Assembly (NCBI RefSeq): GCF_018918155.1
Contig: NZ_JAHLPY010000002.1
Location: 1 to 64,000 of the forward strand
Direction of reading: 5' to 3'
DNA: 64,000 nucleotides
Origin: Anaerostipes sp. MSJ-23
GTDB taxonomy: Bacteria > Bacillota > Clostridia > Lachnospirales > Lachnospiraceae
Position 1 is the first letter of the stretch. The number at the start of each line of letters is the position of its first letter. This document shows, one piece after another, positions 17,025 to 25,045 of the stretch. The notes beneath the pieces are model-generated. The model saw only the letters and a program-made list of their open reading frames with translations. It searched no databases and had not been told where the DNA came from. The position numbers and the translations under genes are program-made.

Positions 17025-17249
17025 ATGGAAAATGGTATGGAAACGAAATTCTGGAAAACGAGAGCAGGAGCTATGACAAAAGCATTTCTTGTGATTATGG
17101 CAGCTTTTGTGATCATTTTGATTGGACTGAAGGAACAAAATACGATGCTATGTAGTGTAGGATTTGTAATGATCGCGGGTGCAATGCTTTATGCTCCTTA
17201 TGATACATTTAAAAGAAAATCAGCACAGAACAATGGAAAGGAAAGATAA
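17025..17249 (+). CDS. small two-segment membrane protein
   Basis: A 74-residue protein with two hydrophobic segments (about residues 18-36 and 42-58) and a basic tail. It lies between the LctP-like permease and allC, six bases after the permease stop and one base before the allC start, so it is clearly translated within the operon. AAGGAAGG abuts the first ATG, so the true start may be the ATG at 17037. I do not recognise a family. It may be an accessory subunit of the permease, by position only. Confidence 0.65.
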   Translation: MENGMETKFWKTRAGAMTKAFLVIMAAFVIILIGLKEQNTMLCSVGFVMIAGAMLYAPYDTFKRKSAQNNGKER

Positions 17250-17250
17250 G

Positions 17251-18492
17251 ATGGCAGTAGAACAGATGACAGGAAGAATTGCAAGAGACTTGGAATATTT
17301 AAAGAGATTTACATCTACACCAGGGAAAGGCTGTACAAGACTTCCTTTTACAAAGGAAGCTAGAGAAGCAGTGGATTTCTTGAAAAAATTGATGGAAGAA
17401 GCAGGACTGGAAGTGAAAGAGGATACTGCAGGAAATGTATTTGGAATTTTATATGGGGAAGATCCATCCCTTCCATGTGTGATGATGGGATCTCATTATG
17501 ACTCTGTTTATAATGGCGGAGATTATGACGGAATCGCAGGAATCATCTGTGCCATTGAGGCGGCAAGACAACTTCAGGAACAGGGAATCAAACCACATTG
17601 TAGTTTTGTTGTTGCAGGATTTTGTGATGAAGAAGGAATGCGTTTTGGAAATGGATACTTTGGTTCTGGAGCAATGCTTGGACATCGTGATCTTGATTAC
17701 TGCAAACAGTTTAAAGATAAAGACGACATTTCTATCTATGATGCAATGAAATCTTATGGACTGATTCCAGAAAGAATTGAAGAAGCAAAATGGAAAGAAG
17801 GAAGCATTGGAAAATTTGTAGAACTTCATATTGAACAGGGTCCAGTTCTTGATGCAGAAGAAATTGAAATTGGATTGGTAGATCATATCGTAGGAATCCA
17901 GCGTTATATGATTACAGTAGAAGGAAGATCAGATCATGCAGGAACGACGCCGATGGATATGAGAAAGGATGCAGTAGAAGCTGCAACAAAAGTAATTTCC
18001 AAAATTCCAGATTGGGCAAGAGAAAAGGCTGATGGAACCGTTGCAACCGTAGGATTGATTCATACAATTCCAGGCGGAGTTAATATTGTAGCTGAAAAAG
18101 TAGAATTTACAGTAGACATTCGCTCAAAAAACAACGATAATATAAACGACATTGCAAATCGCATTCGTCATGCACTTGAAAGAGAGACGGAAGAAATTGG
18201 CGGAAGTTTTAATATGGAAACAAAACTTGTAATCACACCAGTAGAATTGGATCATGAGATTCTTGAAATTATGGAAGAAAAGTGTAAAGAACTGCATTAT
18301 ACTTACAAATATCTTCCAAGTGGAGCAGGGCATGATTCTCTGGAAATTGGACAGGTGTTGCCAACAGCGATGATTTTTGTCCCAAGCAAAGACGGAAGAA
18401 GTCATTGCATGGAAGAATTTACGAAATACAGCGATCTTGCGAAAGCAACACAGGTAATGGTGGGATTGCTTACGGAAATAACGAGGGAATAG
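17251..18492 (+). CDS. allC: allantoate amidohydrolase (M20 family)
   Basis: A 413-residue M20/M28-type metal hydrolase, the same length as E. coli AllC (411). Metal-binding residues are visible: H82 in GSHYDS, D93 in GGDYDG, the glutamates of CDEEGMRFG (127-128), H193 in ELHIEQGP and the histidine of GAGHDS near the C-terminus. It hydrolyses allantoate to ureidoglycine (or its deaminated form) with release of ammonia and CO2. The close relatives N-carbamoyl-amino-acid hydrolases share these motifs, so the assignment rests partly on context. The ATG at 17251 follows GGAAAGGAAAG; the longer frame from 17179 overlaps the preceding gene and is rejected. Confidence 0.83.
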   Translation: MAVEQMTGRIARDLEYLKRFTSTPGKGCTRLPFTKEAREAVDFLKKLMEEAGLEVKEDTAGNVFGILYGEDPSLPCVMMGSHYDSVYNGGDYDGIAGIICAIEAARQLQEQGIKPHCSFVVAGFCDEEGMRFGNGYFGSGAMLGHRDLDYCKQFKDKDDISIYDAMKSYGLIPERIEEAKWKEGSIGKFVELHIEQGPVLDAEEIEIGLVDHIVGIQRYMITVEGRSDHAGTTPMDMRKDAVEAATKVISKIPDWAREKADGTVATVGLIHTIPGGVNIVAEKVEFTVDIRSKNNDNINDIANRIRHALERETEEIGGSFNMETKLVITPVELDHEILEIMEEKCKELHYTYKYLPSGAGHDSLEIGQVLPTAMIFVPSKDGRSHCMEEFTKYSDLAKATQVMVGLLTEITRE

Positions 18493-18493
18493 A

Positions 18494-19501
18494 ATGGATG
18501 GAAAAACCGCAGATATAAAATATCAGAGAGAGAATATCAGATTCTTAAGAAGATTTCTTGGACTGACACAGAAAGATTTTATTAAAACTTACCTTTGTGA
18601 TGAAGATGGGAAAGCACTTATGAGCGTTCCAACCTTATCAAATTTGGAATCAAAAGGAGGAGAACGGCTCAATGAGGTTGTGTTGTCGGTATCAGATCAG
18701 CTTGGAATTGATCCAACTTATTTCATGATTCCGCCGGAACAGTTTGTTGAAAAAATGGATCTCCTTGTTCCACAGGATAAACAAGCGATGACAAGAGAAC
18801 GAAGTGGCATGAAAAAGGGAAGTATCAATCAGAATCTAAATCGGTTGACAATGTATTTTGCAGAGCAGATTTTTGATAAAAAATTAAAAAAAGGTGATAA
18901 AATTGAATCGGATCGAGAACTGGCAGCTAAGTTAAGTCTTGGAAGATCTGCGGTTAGAGAGGCGTTGAAAGTTCTGGAAGTACTTGGAATGATTGATATT
19001 CGCCCCGGTCAAGGAATGTATATTAGCAATAATGAAAATAATTTCTTTGTCATTCCATTATCATGGTCAATGTTTTTAAATGGAAGTCAGGTGGACAGTA
19101 TTATCGAGGTACGAAATGTACTTGAAGTAAAGGCAGCACAGTTGGCTGCAAAACAGGATGATCCTGACAAGTTAAATCGTTTGCATGAAATATCTCATCG
19201 TATGCATAAAGCCTATATTCAGGAAGACTATGAGGAATTTTTAAAAGGAGATCTTGAATTTCATGGTTGTATTGCAGAATGCAGTGGAAATCCTGTGATC
19301 TTTAGTATGCTTCAGACCATTCGAAATCTAATGAAATATGTCAGTGGAACCGGTATGGTGGAAGAAAGTCAGTTACATGATATTTATGAAGAACATCAGA
19401 GGGTTTATGGATTTATTATAGCTCATGATAGTGATCTTGCAGCAAAAGCGATGGAAGAACATATGGAACGCTCTATTATGCGATACGATATTAAAGAGTA
19501 G
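18494..19501 (+). CDS. regulator with XRE-type and GntR (FadR/FCD) DNA-binding domains
   Basis: A 335-residue transcription factor with two helix-turn-helix domains. Residues about 10-78 look like a Cro/C1 (XRE) domain (RENIRFLRRFLGLTQKDF ... VPTLSNLESKGG). Residues about 115-180 are a GntR winged helix (KGDKIESDRELAAKLSLG, SAVREALKVLEVLGMI), and about 195-330 form the all-helical FCD ligand domain with RNVLEVKAAQLAA and a metal/ligand-type DLEFHGCIAECSGNP. FCD domains often sense small carboxylates, so a ureide-pathway acid such as allantoate, oxalurate or glyoxylate is a reasonable guess. It begins one base after allC and closes the operon with the DeoR-type gene. The domain combination is unusual. 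Confidence 0.82.
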   Translation: MDGKTADIKYQRENIRFLRRFLGLTQKDFIKTYLCDEDGKALMSVPTLSNLESKGGERLNEVVLSVSDQLGIDPTYFMIPPEQFVEKMDLLVPQDKQAMTRERSGMKKGSINQNLNRLTMYFAEQIFDKKLKKGDKIESDRELAAKLSLGRSAVREALKVLEVLGMIDIRPGQGMYISNNENNFFVIPLSWSMFLNGSQVDSIIEVRNVLEVKAAQLAAKQDDPDKLNRLHEISHRMHKAYIQEDYEEFLKGDLEFHGCIAECSGNPVIFSMLQTIRNLMKYVSGTGMVEESQLHDIYEEHQRVYGFIIAHDSDLAAKAMEEHMERSIMRYDIKE

Positions 19502-19550
19502 GAGTTATAAAGCGATGATAGCAAGTCAAAGATTTGAAAAAATTGTTTAG

Positions 19551-20282
19551 ATGGTCAATGAGCGGGGGATTGCTCATACAAAAGAATTAGCTAAAATCCT
19601 TAAAGTTACGGAGACAACCATTCGAAGAGACTGTGAGGAATTAGAAAATCAGGGACAACTAATTCGAGTTCATGGAGGTGCCAAAAGCATCAAACACAAA
19701 ACAATCCTGTCTGCACAGGATGAAAAGAAAATGAAAGAACGTACGGAACACTATAAAGAAAAAGAGGCAGTTGCAAAAAAGGCAGCTTCTTTTGTCAAGG
19801 AAGGAGATTGCATTTTTCTTGATGGTGGGACTAGTATTGTGCCAATGATCAAATATTTAAAAGGGAAAAAAATTAAAGTTGTAACGCATAGTCTTTTGGT
19901 TGCGAATACATTTGAAGATGGAGAATCAGAATTATTTATCATTGGAGGAAAGTATATTCCGGAGTACAGTATGTCGGTGGGGCCGATTACACTAAGTGGT
20001 GTAGAAAAATTCAATTTTGATTATACTTTTATCAGCTGTGCTGGCGTGGACTTGGAACGGGGTCTCATTTATACAGCAGAAATGGATACGATGGCGGTTA
20101 AAGAAAAAGCTATGAAATTATCTGTGAAAAAGTTTTTACTTATGGATTCTTCAAAATTATATGTAAAAGGATTTTACAGTTTTATTGAAAGTAAAGATTT
20201 TGATGCAATCATTTGTAATGAAGATCCTGTGATTCGCCACGAAGAACTTCCAGACAATTTTATTTTAGAAAATTTTGAATAA
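19551..20282 (+). CDS. DeoR/GlpR-family regulator with an amber codon in its N-terminus
   Basis: 243 residues of a DeoR-type repressor: winged helix (KELAKILKVTETTIRRDCEE, then QGQLIRVHGGAKS) and a DeoR C-terminal sugar-phosphate sensor (IFLDGGTS, SHSLLVANTFE-like, FISCAGVDLERG, DSSKLYV). Just upstream, ATG at 19515 begins MIASQRFEKIV and then meets TAG at 19548, followed at once by ATG GTC AAT in the same frame. The usual DeoR start reads as one continuous helix here, so the TAG replaces a Glu or Gln codon. The AGGAG at 19500 serves the 19515 start. Expression would need re-initiation at the ATG touching the stop, giving a protein lacking about 12 residues of the first helix. It may be weakly active or a fresh pseudogene. 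Confidence 0.75.
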   Translation: MVNERGIAHTKELAKILKVTETTIRRDCEELENQGQLIRVHGGAKSIKHKTILSAQDEKKMKERTEHYKEKEAVAKKAASFVKEGDCIFLDGGTSIVPMIKYLKGKKIKVVTHSLLVANTFEDGESELFIIGGKYIPEYSMSVGPITLSGVEKFNFDYTFISCAGVDLERGLIYTAEMDTMAVKEKAMKLSVKKFLLMDSSKLYVKGFYSFIESKDFDAIICNEDPVIRHEELPDNFILENFE

Positions 20283-20292
20283 TAATTCATCC

Positions 20293-20328
20293 TTCCCTTG
20301 TGGTCTTATGACCGCAAGGGAATTTTTA
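20293..20328 (+). terminator. intrinsic terminator after the deoR-type gene
   Basis: TTCCCTTG-T-GGTC / GACC-G-CAAGGGAA (20293-20322) with a four-base loop, followed by TTTTT. It closes the allFG operon. Confidence 0.85.
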
Positions 20329-20361
20329 TATAAAATAGTAAAAAACAAACAAAAATAAATA

Positions 20362-20685
20362 TTGTTATCAAAAATGAGAATGAAAACATTAACAAAAAAA
20401 GCCGCTGATATGAATTTAAAAGAATTAGCAAGTTACATTGACTACTCCGTATTAAAACCAGAATTTACGCCAGAAGAAATTATAGATTTAACAAAAGATG
20501 GAGTAAAGCTTGAATGCGCAACCATCTGCATCAATCCGGGATATATGGAATTATGTAATCCATATGTACAAGGTACAAATACAATGCTTTGTCCTTTCAT
20601 AGGAAATTTCGATAAAATCCTCTGTGAAATAAAAAAGCCTTCCGGGCAAGATCGCAACTGCGGCAGAGGGGAAATTTGTCGCTGA
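20362..20685 (+). pseudogene. N-terminal remnant of deoxyribose-phosphate aldolase (deoC)
   Basis: The reading frame includes LASYIDYSVLKPEFTPEE, then CATICINPGYMELCNPYVQG, which resemble the first 65 or so residues of DeoC (the IDHTLLKP and CVNP regions). It breaks off after IGNFDKILCEIKK, where unrelated palindromic DNA begins. The catalytic lysines and most of the barrel are absent, and no ribosome binding site precedes the possible ATG codons at 20374 or 20380. It is therefore a decayed fragment. A DeoR-type regulator directly upstream fits a former deo locus. Confidence 0.6.
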
Positions 20686-20700
20686 AGCGATCTGCCGCAG
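20658..20700. repeat. palindromic GC-richer element at the deoC breakpoint
   Basis: CTGCGGCAGA (20658-20667) and TCTGCCGCAG (20691-20700) are a perfect 10-bp inverted repeat. The 3' part of the loop is itself a hairpin TCGCT-GA-AGCGA (20679-20690) stacked directly on the outer arm. GATCGC (20650-20655) can compete by pairing with GCGATC (20687-20692). This is clearly richer in GC than its surroundings and resembles a REP-like or miniature mobile element. Whether other copies exist elsewhere in the genome cannot be seen here. Confidence 0.5.
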
Positions 20701-20705
20701 GCGTA

Positions 20706-20752
20706 AAATCCTGTAAAACAGGATTTTTTCTTCTATATATTATAGAAGAAAT
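20706..20752. terminator. two back-to-back terminator hairpins between deoC remnant and pflB
   Basis: AAATCCTG/CAGGATTT (20706-20713 with 20719-20726), followed by T's on the + strand, then an 11-bp hairpin TTTCTTCTATA/TATAGAAGAAA (20728-20738 with 20742-20752) that lies immediately after the pflB stop on the - strand. They should end transcription from both sides. Confidence 0.7.
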
Positions 20753-20755
20753 CTT

Positions 20756-22984
20756 TTACATACTTTGATGGAAGGTTCTGCTTACAACCTCTTCTTGTTG
20801 CTCTCTAGATAGGCGGTTAAAGTTTACTGCATATCCAGAAACACGGATTGTGAGGGTTGGATATTTTTCTGGATGATCCATTGCGTCAACTAATGTTTCG
20901 CGCTTCAAGACATTTACATTTAGGTGATGAGCACCCTGAATAAAATAGCCGTCTAAGATTGTTGTCAGATTTGTTTCTCTTTGTGTCTGATTCTTTCCGA
21001 GAGCATCTGGGACAATAGAGAAAGTGTTTGATACACCATCCTGGCAGACATCGCGATAAGGAATTTTTGCTACAGAATTTAGAGAAGCAAGTGCTCCATT
21101 TTTATCTCGTCCATGCATTGGATTTGCTCCTGGAGCCAATGGCTCTCCAAGTTTTCTTCCGTCTGGTGTTGTTCCGGTTTTCTTTCCATACATAACATTG
21201 GATGTAATTGTCAATGCAGATAATGTATGGATGGCATTTCGATAAACTGGATGTTTTTTTAATTCATCAGAGAAATAAGTAACGATATTGACAGCAATAT
21301 CATCTGCGCGATCATCATCATTTCCATATTTCGGGAAGTCTCCAATCGTTTCAAAATCTGTAGCAATGCCTTGTTCATTGCGGATTGGTCTTACTTTTGC
21401 ATAGCGGATAGCGGATAAAGAATCAGCGGCAATAGAAAGTCCAGCGATTCCATAAGCGGCAATTCGCTCGAGATTTGTGTCATGAAGAGCAAACTGGCTT
21501 GCCTCATAAGCGTATTTATCATGCATGTAATGGATAATATTAACAGTATCTACATATAATTCTGCGACATAGGCCATTACTTTTTTATAATTTTCCATAA
21601 CTTTATCAAAGTCAAGAATTTCGTCAGTTATTGGTTCGATTCCAGGGACAATTTCCGTGCCATATCGTTCATCAATTCCACCATTAATTGCATATAGAAG
21701 AGATTTGGCAAGATTGCATCTTGCTCCAAATAGCTGCGTTTGTTTTCCAACCTTCATTGCAGATACACAGCACGCAATCGCATAGTCATCTCCATAAACA
21801 GGACGCATCACATCATCATTTTCGTATTGAATAGAATCTGTATCAATAGAAACTTTAGAACAGAAGCGTTTAAAGTTTGCAGGCAGTTTTTCGGACCATA
21901 AAATCGTAAGGTTTGGCTCTGGTGCTGTCCCAAGATTATAAAGAGTGTGCAGATAACGGAAAGAATTTTTTGTAACAAGAGGTTTTCCGTTGACACTAAT
22001 GCCACCGATAGATTCGGTTACCCATGTTGGATCGCCACCGAATAATTCATTGTATTCTGGTGTCCTTAAATGGCGAACAAGACGCAGCTTAATAATGAAC
22101 TGATCAATAAGTTCTTGGGCTTCGGCTTCTGTTAATGTAGCATTTTGTAAGTCTCTTTCGATATAAATATCAAGGAATGTGGAGGTACGTCCAAGGGAAG
22201 TCGCAGCTCCATTATTTTCTTTTACGCCGGCAAGATATGCCATATAAGTTGCTTGTACGGCTTCTCTTGCGTTTGCGGCAGGTTTTGAAAGATCAATATT
22301 GTAAGAAGCAGCCATTTCTTTGATCGCCTGTAAGGCGCGAATTTGTTCAGATACCTCTTCTCTTAAGCGGATACGATCTTCTGTCATTGGTCCATCAAGT
22401 TCAGAAAGATCTTTTTTCTTATCTGCTATAAGATAGTCAATTCCATATAATGCGACACGACGATAGTCTCCGATAATACGTCCACGTCCATATGCATCCG
22501 GAAGACCAGTCAAAAGTCCGGCATGACGCGCTTTTCTTGTACGCTCTGGATAGGCATCAAAAACACCTTCATTATGAGTTTTTCTGTATTCATGAAAGTG
22601 GCGATCGATTTCTTCGTTTAATTTATAACCATATTGCTCAAGAGAACTTTTGGCCATACGTTTTCCACCGTATAAATTTACCATACGTTTGAGAGGAGCA
22701 TCTGTTTGGAGACCGACAATGATTTCATTTTCTTTGTCAATGTACCCAGGGGCAAAGTTTGTAACACCGGAAATGATATCCGTTTCTACATCGAGAATTC
22801 CTTTTTTCATTTCTTCCAATAATAATTCTTCACACTTTCCCCAGACAGCCTTTGTTTTGTCTGTAGGTCCGGCTAAGAAAGAATCATCGCCTTCGTATAA
22901 TTTATAATTCTTTTGGATGAAATCTCTGACGTTGATTTCTTTTTCCCATTTTCCTCCATTAAATCCATTCCATTCGTTAAACAT
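20756..22984 (-). CDS. pflB: pyruvate formate-lyase (formate C-acetyltransferase)
   Basis: A 742-residue glycyl-radical enzyme that cleaves pyruvate with CoA to acetyl-CoA and formate. The active-site cysteine pair is C405-C406 in ACCVSAM, and the radical glycine is near G717 in the C-terminal RVSGYAVNF motif. Both mark true PFL rather than a glycerol or choline homologue. The start is placed at the ATG before FNEWNGF: GGAGG lies eight bases upstream, and an earlier ATG is too close. The start overlaps the end of pflA by eight bases, so the pair is coupled with the activase first. A ZTP riboswitch lies upstream of pflA, tying formate production to one-carbon/purine demand. Confidence 0.95.
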   Translation of the reverse strand: MFNEWNGFNGGKWEKEINVRDFIQKNYKLYEGDDSFLAGPTDKTKAVWGKCEELLLEEMKKGILDVETDIISGVTNFAPGYIDKENEIIVGLQTDAPLKRMVNLYGGKRMAKSSLEQYGYKLNEEIDRHFHEYRKTHNEGVFDAYPERTRKARHAGLLTGLPDAYGRGRIIGDYRRVALYGIDYLIADKKKDLSELDGPMTEDRIRLREEVSEQIRALQAIKEMAASYNIDLSKPAANAREAVQATYMAYLAGVKENNGAATSLGRTSTFLDIYIERDLQNATLTEAEAQELIDQFIIKLRLVRHLRTPEYNELFGGDPTWVTESIGGISVNGKPLVTKNSFRYLHTLYNLGTAPEPNLTILWSEKLPANFKRFCSKVSIDTDSIQYENDDVMRPVYGDDYAIACCVSAMKVGKQTQLFGARCNLAKSLLYAINGGIDERYGTEIVPGIEPITDEILDFDKVMENYKKVMAYVAELYVDTVNIIHYMHDKYAYEASQFALHDTNLERIAAYGIAGLSIAADSLSAIRYAKVRPIRNEQGIATDFETIGDFPKYGNDDDRADDIAVNIVTYFSDELKKHPVYRNAIHTLSALTITSNVMYGKKTGTTPDGRKLGEPLAPGANPMHGRDKNGALASLNSVAKIPYRDVCQDGVSNTFSIVPDALGKNQTQRETNLTTILDGYFIQGAHHLNVNVLKRETLVDAMDHPEKYPTLTIRVSGYAVNFNRLSREQQEEVVSRTFHQSM

Positions 22985-23696
22985 AATCATATCCTCCAAA
23001 AAATTTTTGCTGTAGTTTTGCTGTTTTATCTTTATCCATGGCAGGTATATTGCTAAGTGGATAAGAAAGTTTCATGGTTTTATATTTGTTGACTCCTAGT
23101 AAGTGATATGGGAGTAATTCTACTTTCTGTACGTTTGAGATGTTGTTGATATAGTCTTTTAGTTGTTTTATGTGAATCGGATGATCCGTGATTCCTGGTA
23201 TGACTACATGGCGAATCCAAATAGGGGTCTGATGTTTATTTAATGCTTTGAGAAACTGGTTGAATCGATCTATGGACTGACCAGTTATTTCCTGATAATT
23301 TGTTGGATTGATATGTTTAATATCCAGTAAGACCAGGTCTGTATAAGAAAGAATCTCATCATAATTTCCCATGCCATAACCTGCGGTATCAATGCATGTA
23401 TGAATACCTTCTGCTTTACAAAGTTTGAGTACTTCAAAAAGAAAGTCTGGTTGCATTAAGGGTTCTCCACCGGAGAAGGTGACACCTCCGCCATTTTTGA
23501 AATACGGTTTAAAGCGGCATATTTTTTTGACGAGTTCTTCTGGTTTTGTCAGTTCTCCACATGAAAAATCCCATGTGTCCGGATTGTGACAAAATTTGCA
23601 GCGGAGCGCGCATCCTTGAAAAAATATAACGGTGCGGATGCCAGGTCCGTCGACGAGTCCCATAGATTCCATAGAATGGATGTGGCCAAGCGTCAT
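22977..23696 (-). CDS. pflA: pyruvate formate-lyase-activating enzyme (radical SAM)
   Basis: A 239-residue radical-SAM protein that makes the glycyl radical on PflB. The cluster-binding CxxxCxxC is C29, C33 and C36 ([18 protein letters not shown]), and [14 protein letters not shown] follows as the glycine-rich SAM motif near residue 70-80. [19 protein letters not shown] at the N-terminus is typical of PflA. AAGGAGG precedes the ATG. It is the first gene of pflAB, with a 160-base gap from the riboswitch terminator. Confidence 0.95.
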   Translation of the reverse strand: MTLGHIHSMESMGLVDGPGIRTVIFFQGCALRCKFCHNPDTWDFSCGELTKPEELVKKICRFKPYFKNGGGVTFSGGEPLMQPDFLFEVLKLCKAEGIHTCIDTAGYGMGNYDEILSYTDLVLLDIKHINPTNYQEITGQSIDRFNQFLKALNKHQTPIWIRHVVIPGITDHPIHIKQLKDYINNISNVQKVELLPYHLLGVNKYKTMKLSYPLSNIPAMDKDKTAKLQQKFFGGYDYV

Positions 23697-23737
23697 AAGC
23701 TGCCTCCTTTCATAGTGTGACGTTATCGATGAAAAGA

Positions 23738-23876
23738 TTGCCTGGAGGTTGTGAAGATAAAAAATCGAGATTTTTAATGGAGATTAAAATGACAGATAAG
23801 CTTGTACATCTTCGCAGCTTTTTTTATTGTCCTGTTTTGTTATCAGGATAATAAAAAAAGCCGCACCTCCAGGCAA
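23738..23876 (-). repeat. long-range inverted repeats between the ZTP riboswitch and pflA
   Basis: TTGCCTGGAGGT (23738-23749) is the exact complement of 23865-23876, which forms the 3' arm of the riboswitch terminator. Nested inside, 23817-23834 and 23844-23861 form an 18-bp hairpin with one mismatch (AGC plus a T7 run against an A7 run plus GC). In the pflA mRNA these can pair only after read-through. They could act as an extra folding switch or an RNase barrier, or be remnants of a duplicated expression platform. Confidence 0.45.
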
Positions 23877-23955
23877 ATTGCCCAGACGGTCGGCTTTTGT
23901 AAATGATCATAGTTCCTTGTGGTTAATTCCACGATTCCGTCAGTCGTATGACCTT
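23852..23955 (-). promoter_or_regulatory. ZTP/ZMP riboswitch (pfl motif) with terminator platform
   Basis: On the - strand the 5' half begins GGTCATACGACTGACGGAA, followed by a GTGG-AATTA-CCAC hairpin and AAGGAAC, and closes with TATGATC pairing to GGTCATA. After a short linker comes CCGTCTGGGCA (complement of 23879-23889), the conserved 3' segment of pfl-motif RNAs (usual form CCGCCTGGGC). That segment is embedded in a terminator AAGCCG...CGGCTTTTTTT (23852-23898). Ligand binding would hold it in the aptamer and let transcription reach pflA. ZTP/ZMP builds up when 10-formyl-tetrahydrofolate is short, so the switch would raise formate production. Confidence 0.85.
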
Positions 23956-24030
23956 GTAGCAACAAGATACTACAGAAAGGTAAGGTTCGTCAAGTAAAAA
24001 ATGCAAGTATACAAAAAACGTAAAATAAAA

Positions 24031-24855
24031 TTATGTGGAAGATACCTGAATTTGAACATCGGTAATGTACTCATTTTCATTGGCTGTTTCATATTCATTG
24101 ACATAGCAAAATTCCATTGGATCAGAAAGAACTTCCATATCATGTTTTTTCGCATAATCTAACATTTTTGGAACCCATTTTTTTGTATAATCATAAGATC
24201 CAGTATAGGTTACACAAAGGTAAGTCCCTTCCGGAAGAACATAGTTATGTTGTCCTTTTAAACCTTCTGAATAGTAAAATACATTTTTCGTCCGATAAAG
24301 TGTAGATTTTGGGTTGCTGTTTGCAAGATCTAAAGTGTAACAGTCGCAGGAACCAATCGTGTTGATAGAAGATTCCGGATGATTTTTTGTATATTTGATA
24401 ATTGCATAATCCACATAAGCATCGGGAAGGTTGGTATCACTGATCATGATGCAGTAACGTTCTGGAAAATGAGCAATACGAATTCCTTTTTGCTTTTGAA
24501 GGAGGAGTGCATGCCGTATGGAAGAGAGTCTTGTTTGAATACTCTGTTTTGTTTTTATAAGTTTTTTAATTGATTCATTGATGACATCAAGTTCTTCTTC
24601 TAAAAGATGAAAAGAATGATTAAGATCTCGATGATTTTCAAAATCCCGAATCTGTTCCATTGAAAAATTTAGGTCTAAAAGTTCTCGGATTGTTGTCATT
24701 TTCCGGATATCTTTGAGGGAATAGAGACGATAATTATTATGAGGATCACGAACTGGTTTTAAAACTCCCATTTTTTCATAATAACGGATGGAATCCAGCC
24801 CGATATTGTATAAATGGGATAATTCTCCTATCCGAAAGTATTCTTTTGAATCCAT
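24031..24855 (-). CDS. MerR-family regulator with GyrI-like ligand domain
   Basis: 274 residues: an N-terminal MerR winged helix (FRIGELSHLYNIGLDSIRYYEKMGVLKP, residues about 6-35, then the NNYRLYSLKDI region), a dimerisation helix to about residue 120, and a C-terminal domain of the GyrI/AraC effector-binding type like that of BltR/BmrR (YVLPEGTYLCVTYTG ... FCYVNEYETANENEYITDVQIQV). The frame is open for another 82 codons, but the ATG at 24855 has AAAGGAAC upstream and begins exactly at the domain edge. It is divergent from the flavoprotein operon, whose promoter has the 19-bp spacer characteristic of MerR control, so it is very likely that operon's activator, responding to a small organic molecule. 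Confidence 0.85.
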   Translation of the reverse strand: MDSKEYFRIGELSHLYNIGLDSIRYYEKMGVLKPVRDPHNNYRLYSLKDIRKMTTIRELLDLNFSMEQIRDFENHRDLNHSFHLLEEELDVINESIKKLIKTKQSIQTRLSSIRHALLLQKQKGIRIAHFPERYCIMISDTNLPDAYVDYAIIKYTKNHPESSINTIGSCDCYTLDLANSNPKSTLYRTKNVFYYSEGLKGQHNYVLPEGTYLCVTYTGSYDYTKKWVPKMLDYAKKHDMEVLSDPMEFCYVNEYETANENEYITDVQIQVSST

Positions 24856-24901
24856 AAAAGTTCCTTTCTTAAAATAAATGCAAAAAATTTTCAAAAAACT
24901 A

Positions 24902-24932
24902 TTGACCCTAGTATTATACCAGAGTTTATAAT
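24902..24932 (+). promoter_or_regulatory. MerR-type promoter with 19-bp spacer
   Basis: TTGACC (24902-24907), 19 bases, TATAAT (24927-24932). The over-long spacer holds an imperfect dyad ACCCT-N11-AGAGT. This is the classic arrangement that MerR proteins activate by untwisting. It faces the operon beginning at 25046. Confidence 0.7.
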
Positions 24933-24960
24933 GTGAGCAAATAGAAAAGAAGAAAAAAGA

Positions 24961-25004
24961 GCAAAGAGGCGCTTTTGTCAGAAATGGCATGGCGCCTCTT
25001 TTGC
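24961..25004 (+). promoter_or_regulatory. stem-loop in the 5' leader of the flavoprotein operon
   Basis: GCAAAGAGGCGC (24961-24972) pairs with GCGCCTCTTTTGC (24992-25004) with one bulge. The T run is short (TTTT), so it may be a weak attenuator or an mRNA 5'-stabilising hairpin. The ribosome binding site for 25046 follows 30 bases later. Confidence 0.5.
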
Positions 25005-25045
25005 ATTGAAAGGATAACAAAAGATCGGAGAGGAGAAGAGATGCA

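Noticed and set aside
19548-19550. Pyrrolysine reading of the TAG in the DeoR-type gene
   Set aside because: The codon lies in a DNA-binding helix, is followed at once by ATG, and nothing suggests pyl genes here; a point mutation is simpler.
23738-23876. Insertion-type miniature transposon based on the inverted repeats
   Set aside because: No target-site duplication or typical ends; the repeats involve the riboswitch terminator itself, so RNA folding is the better explanation.
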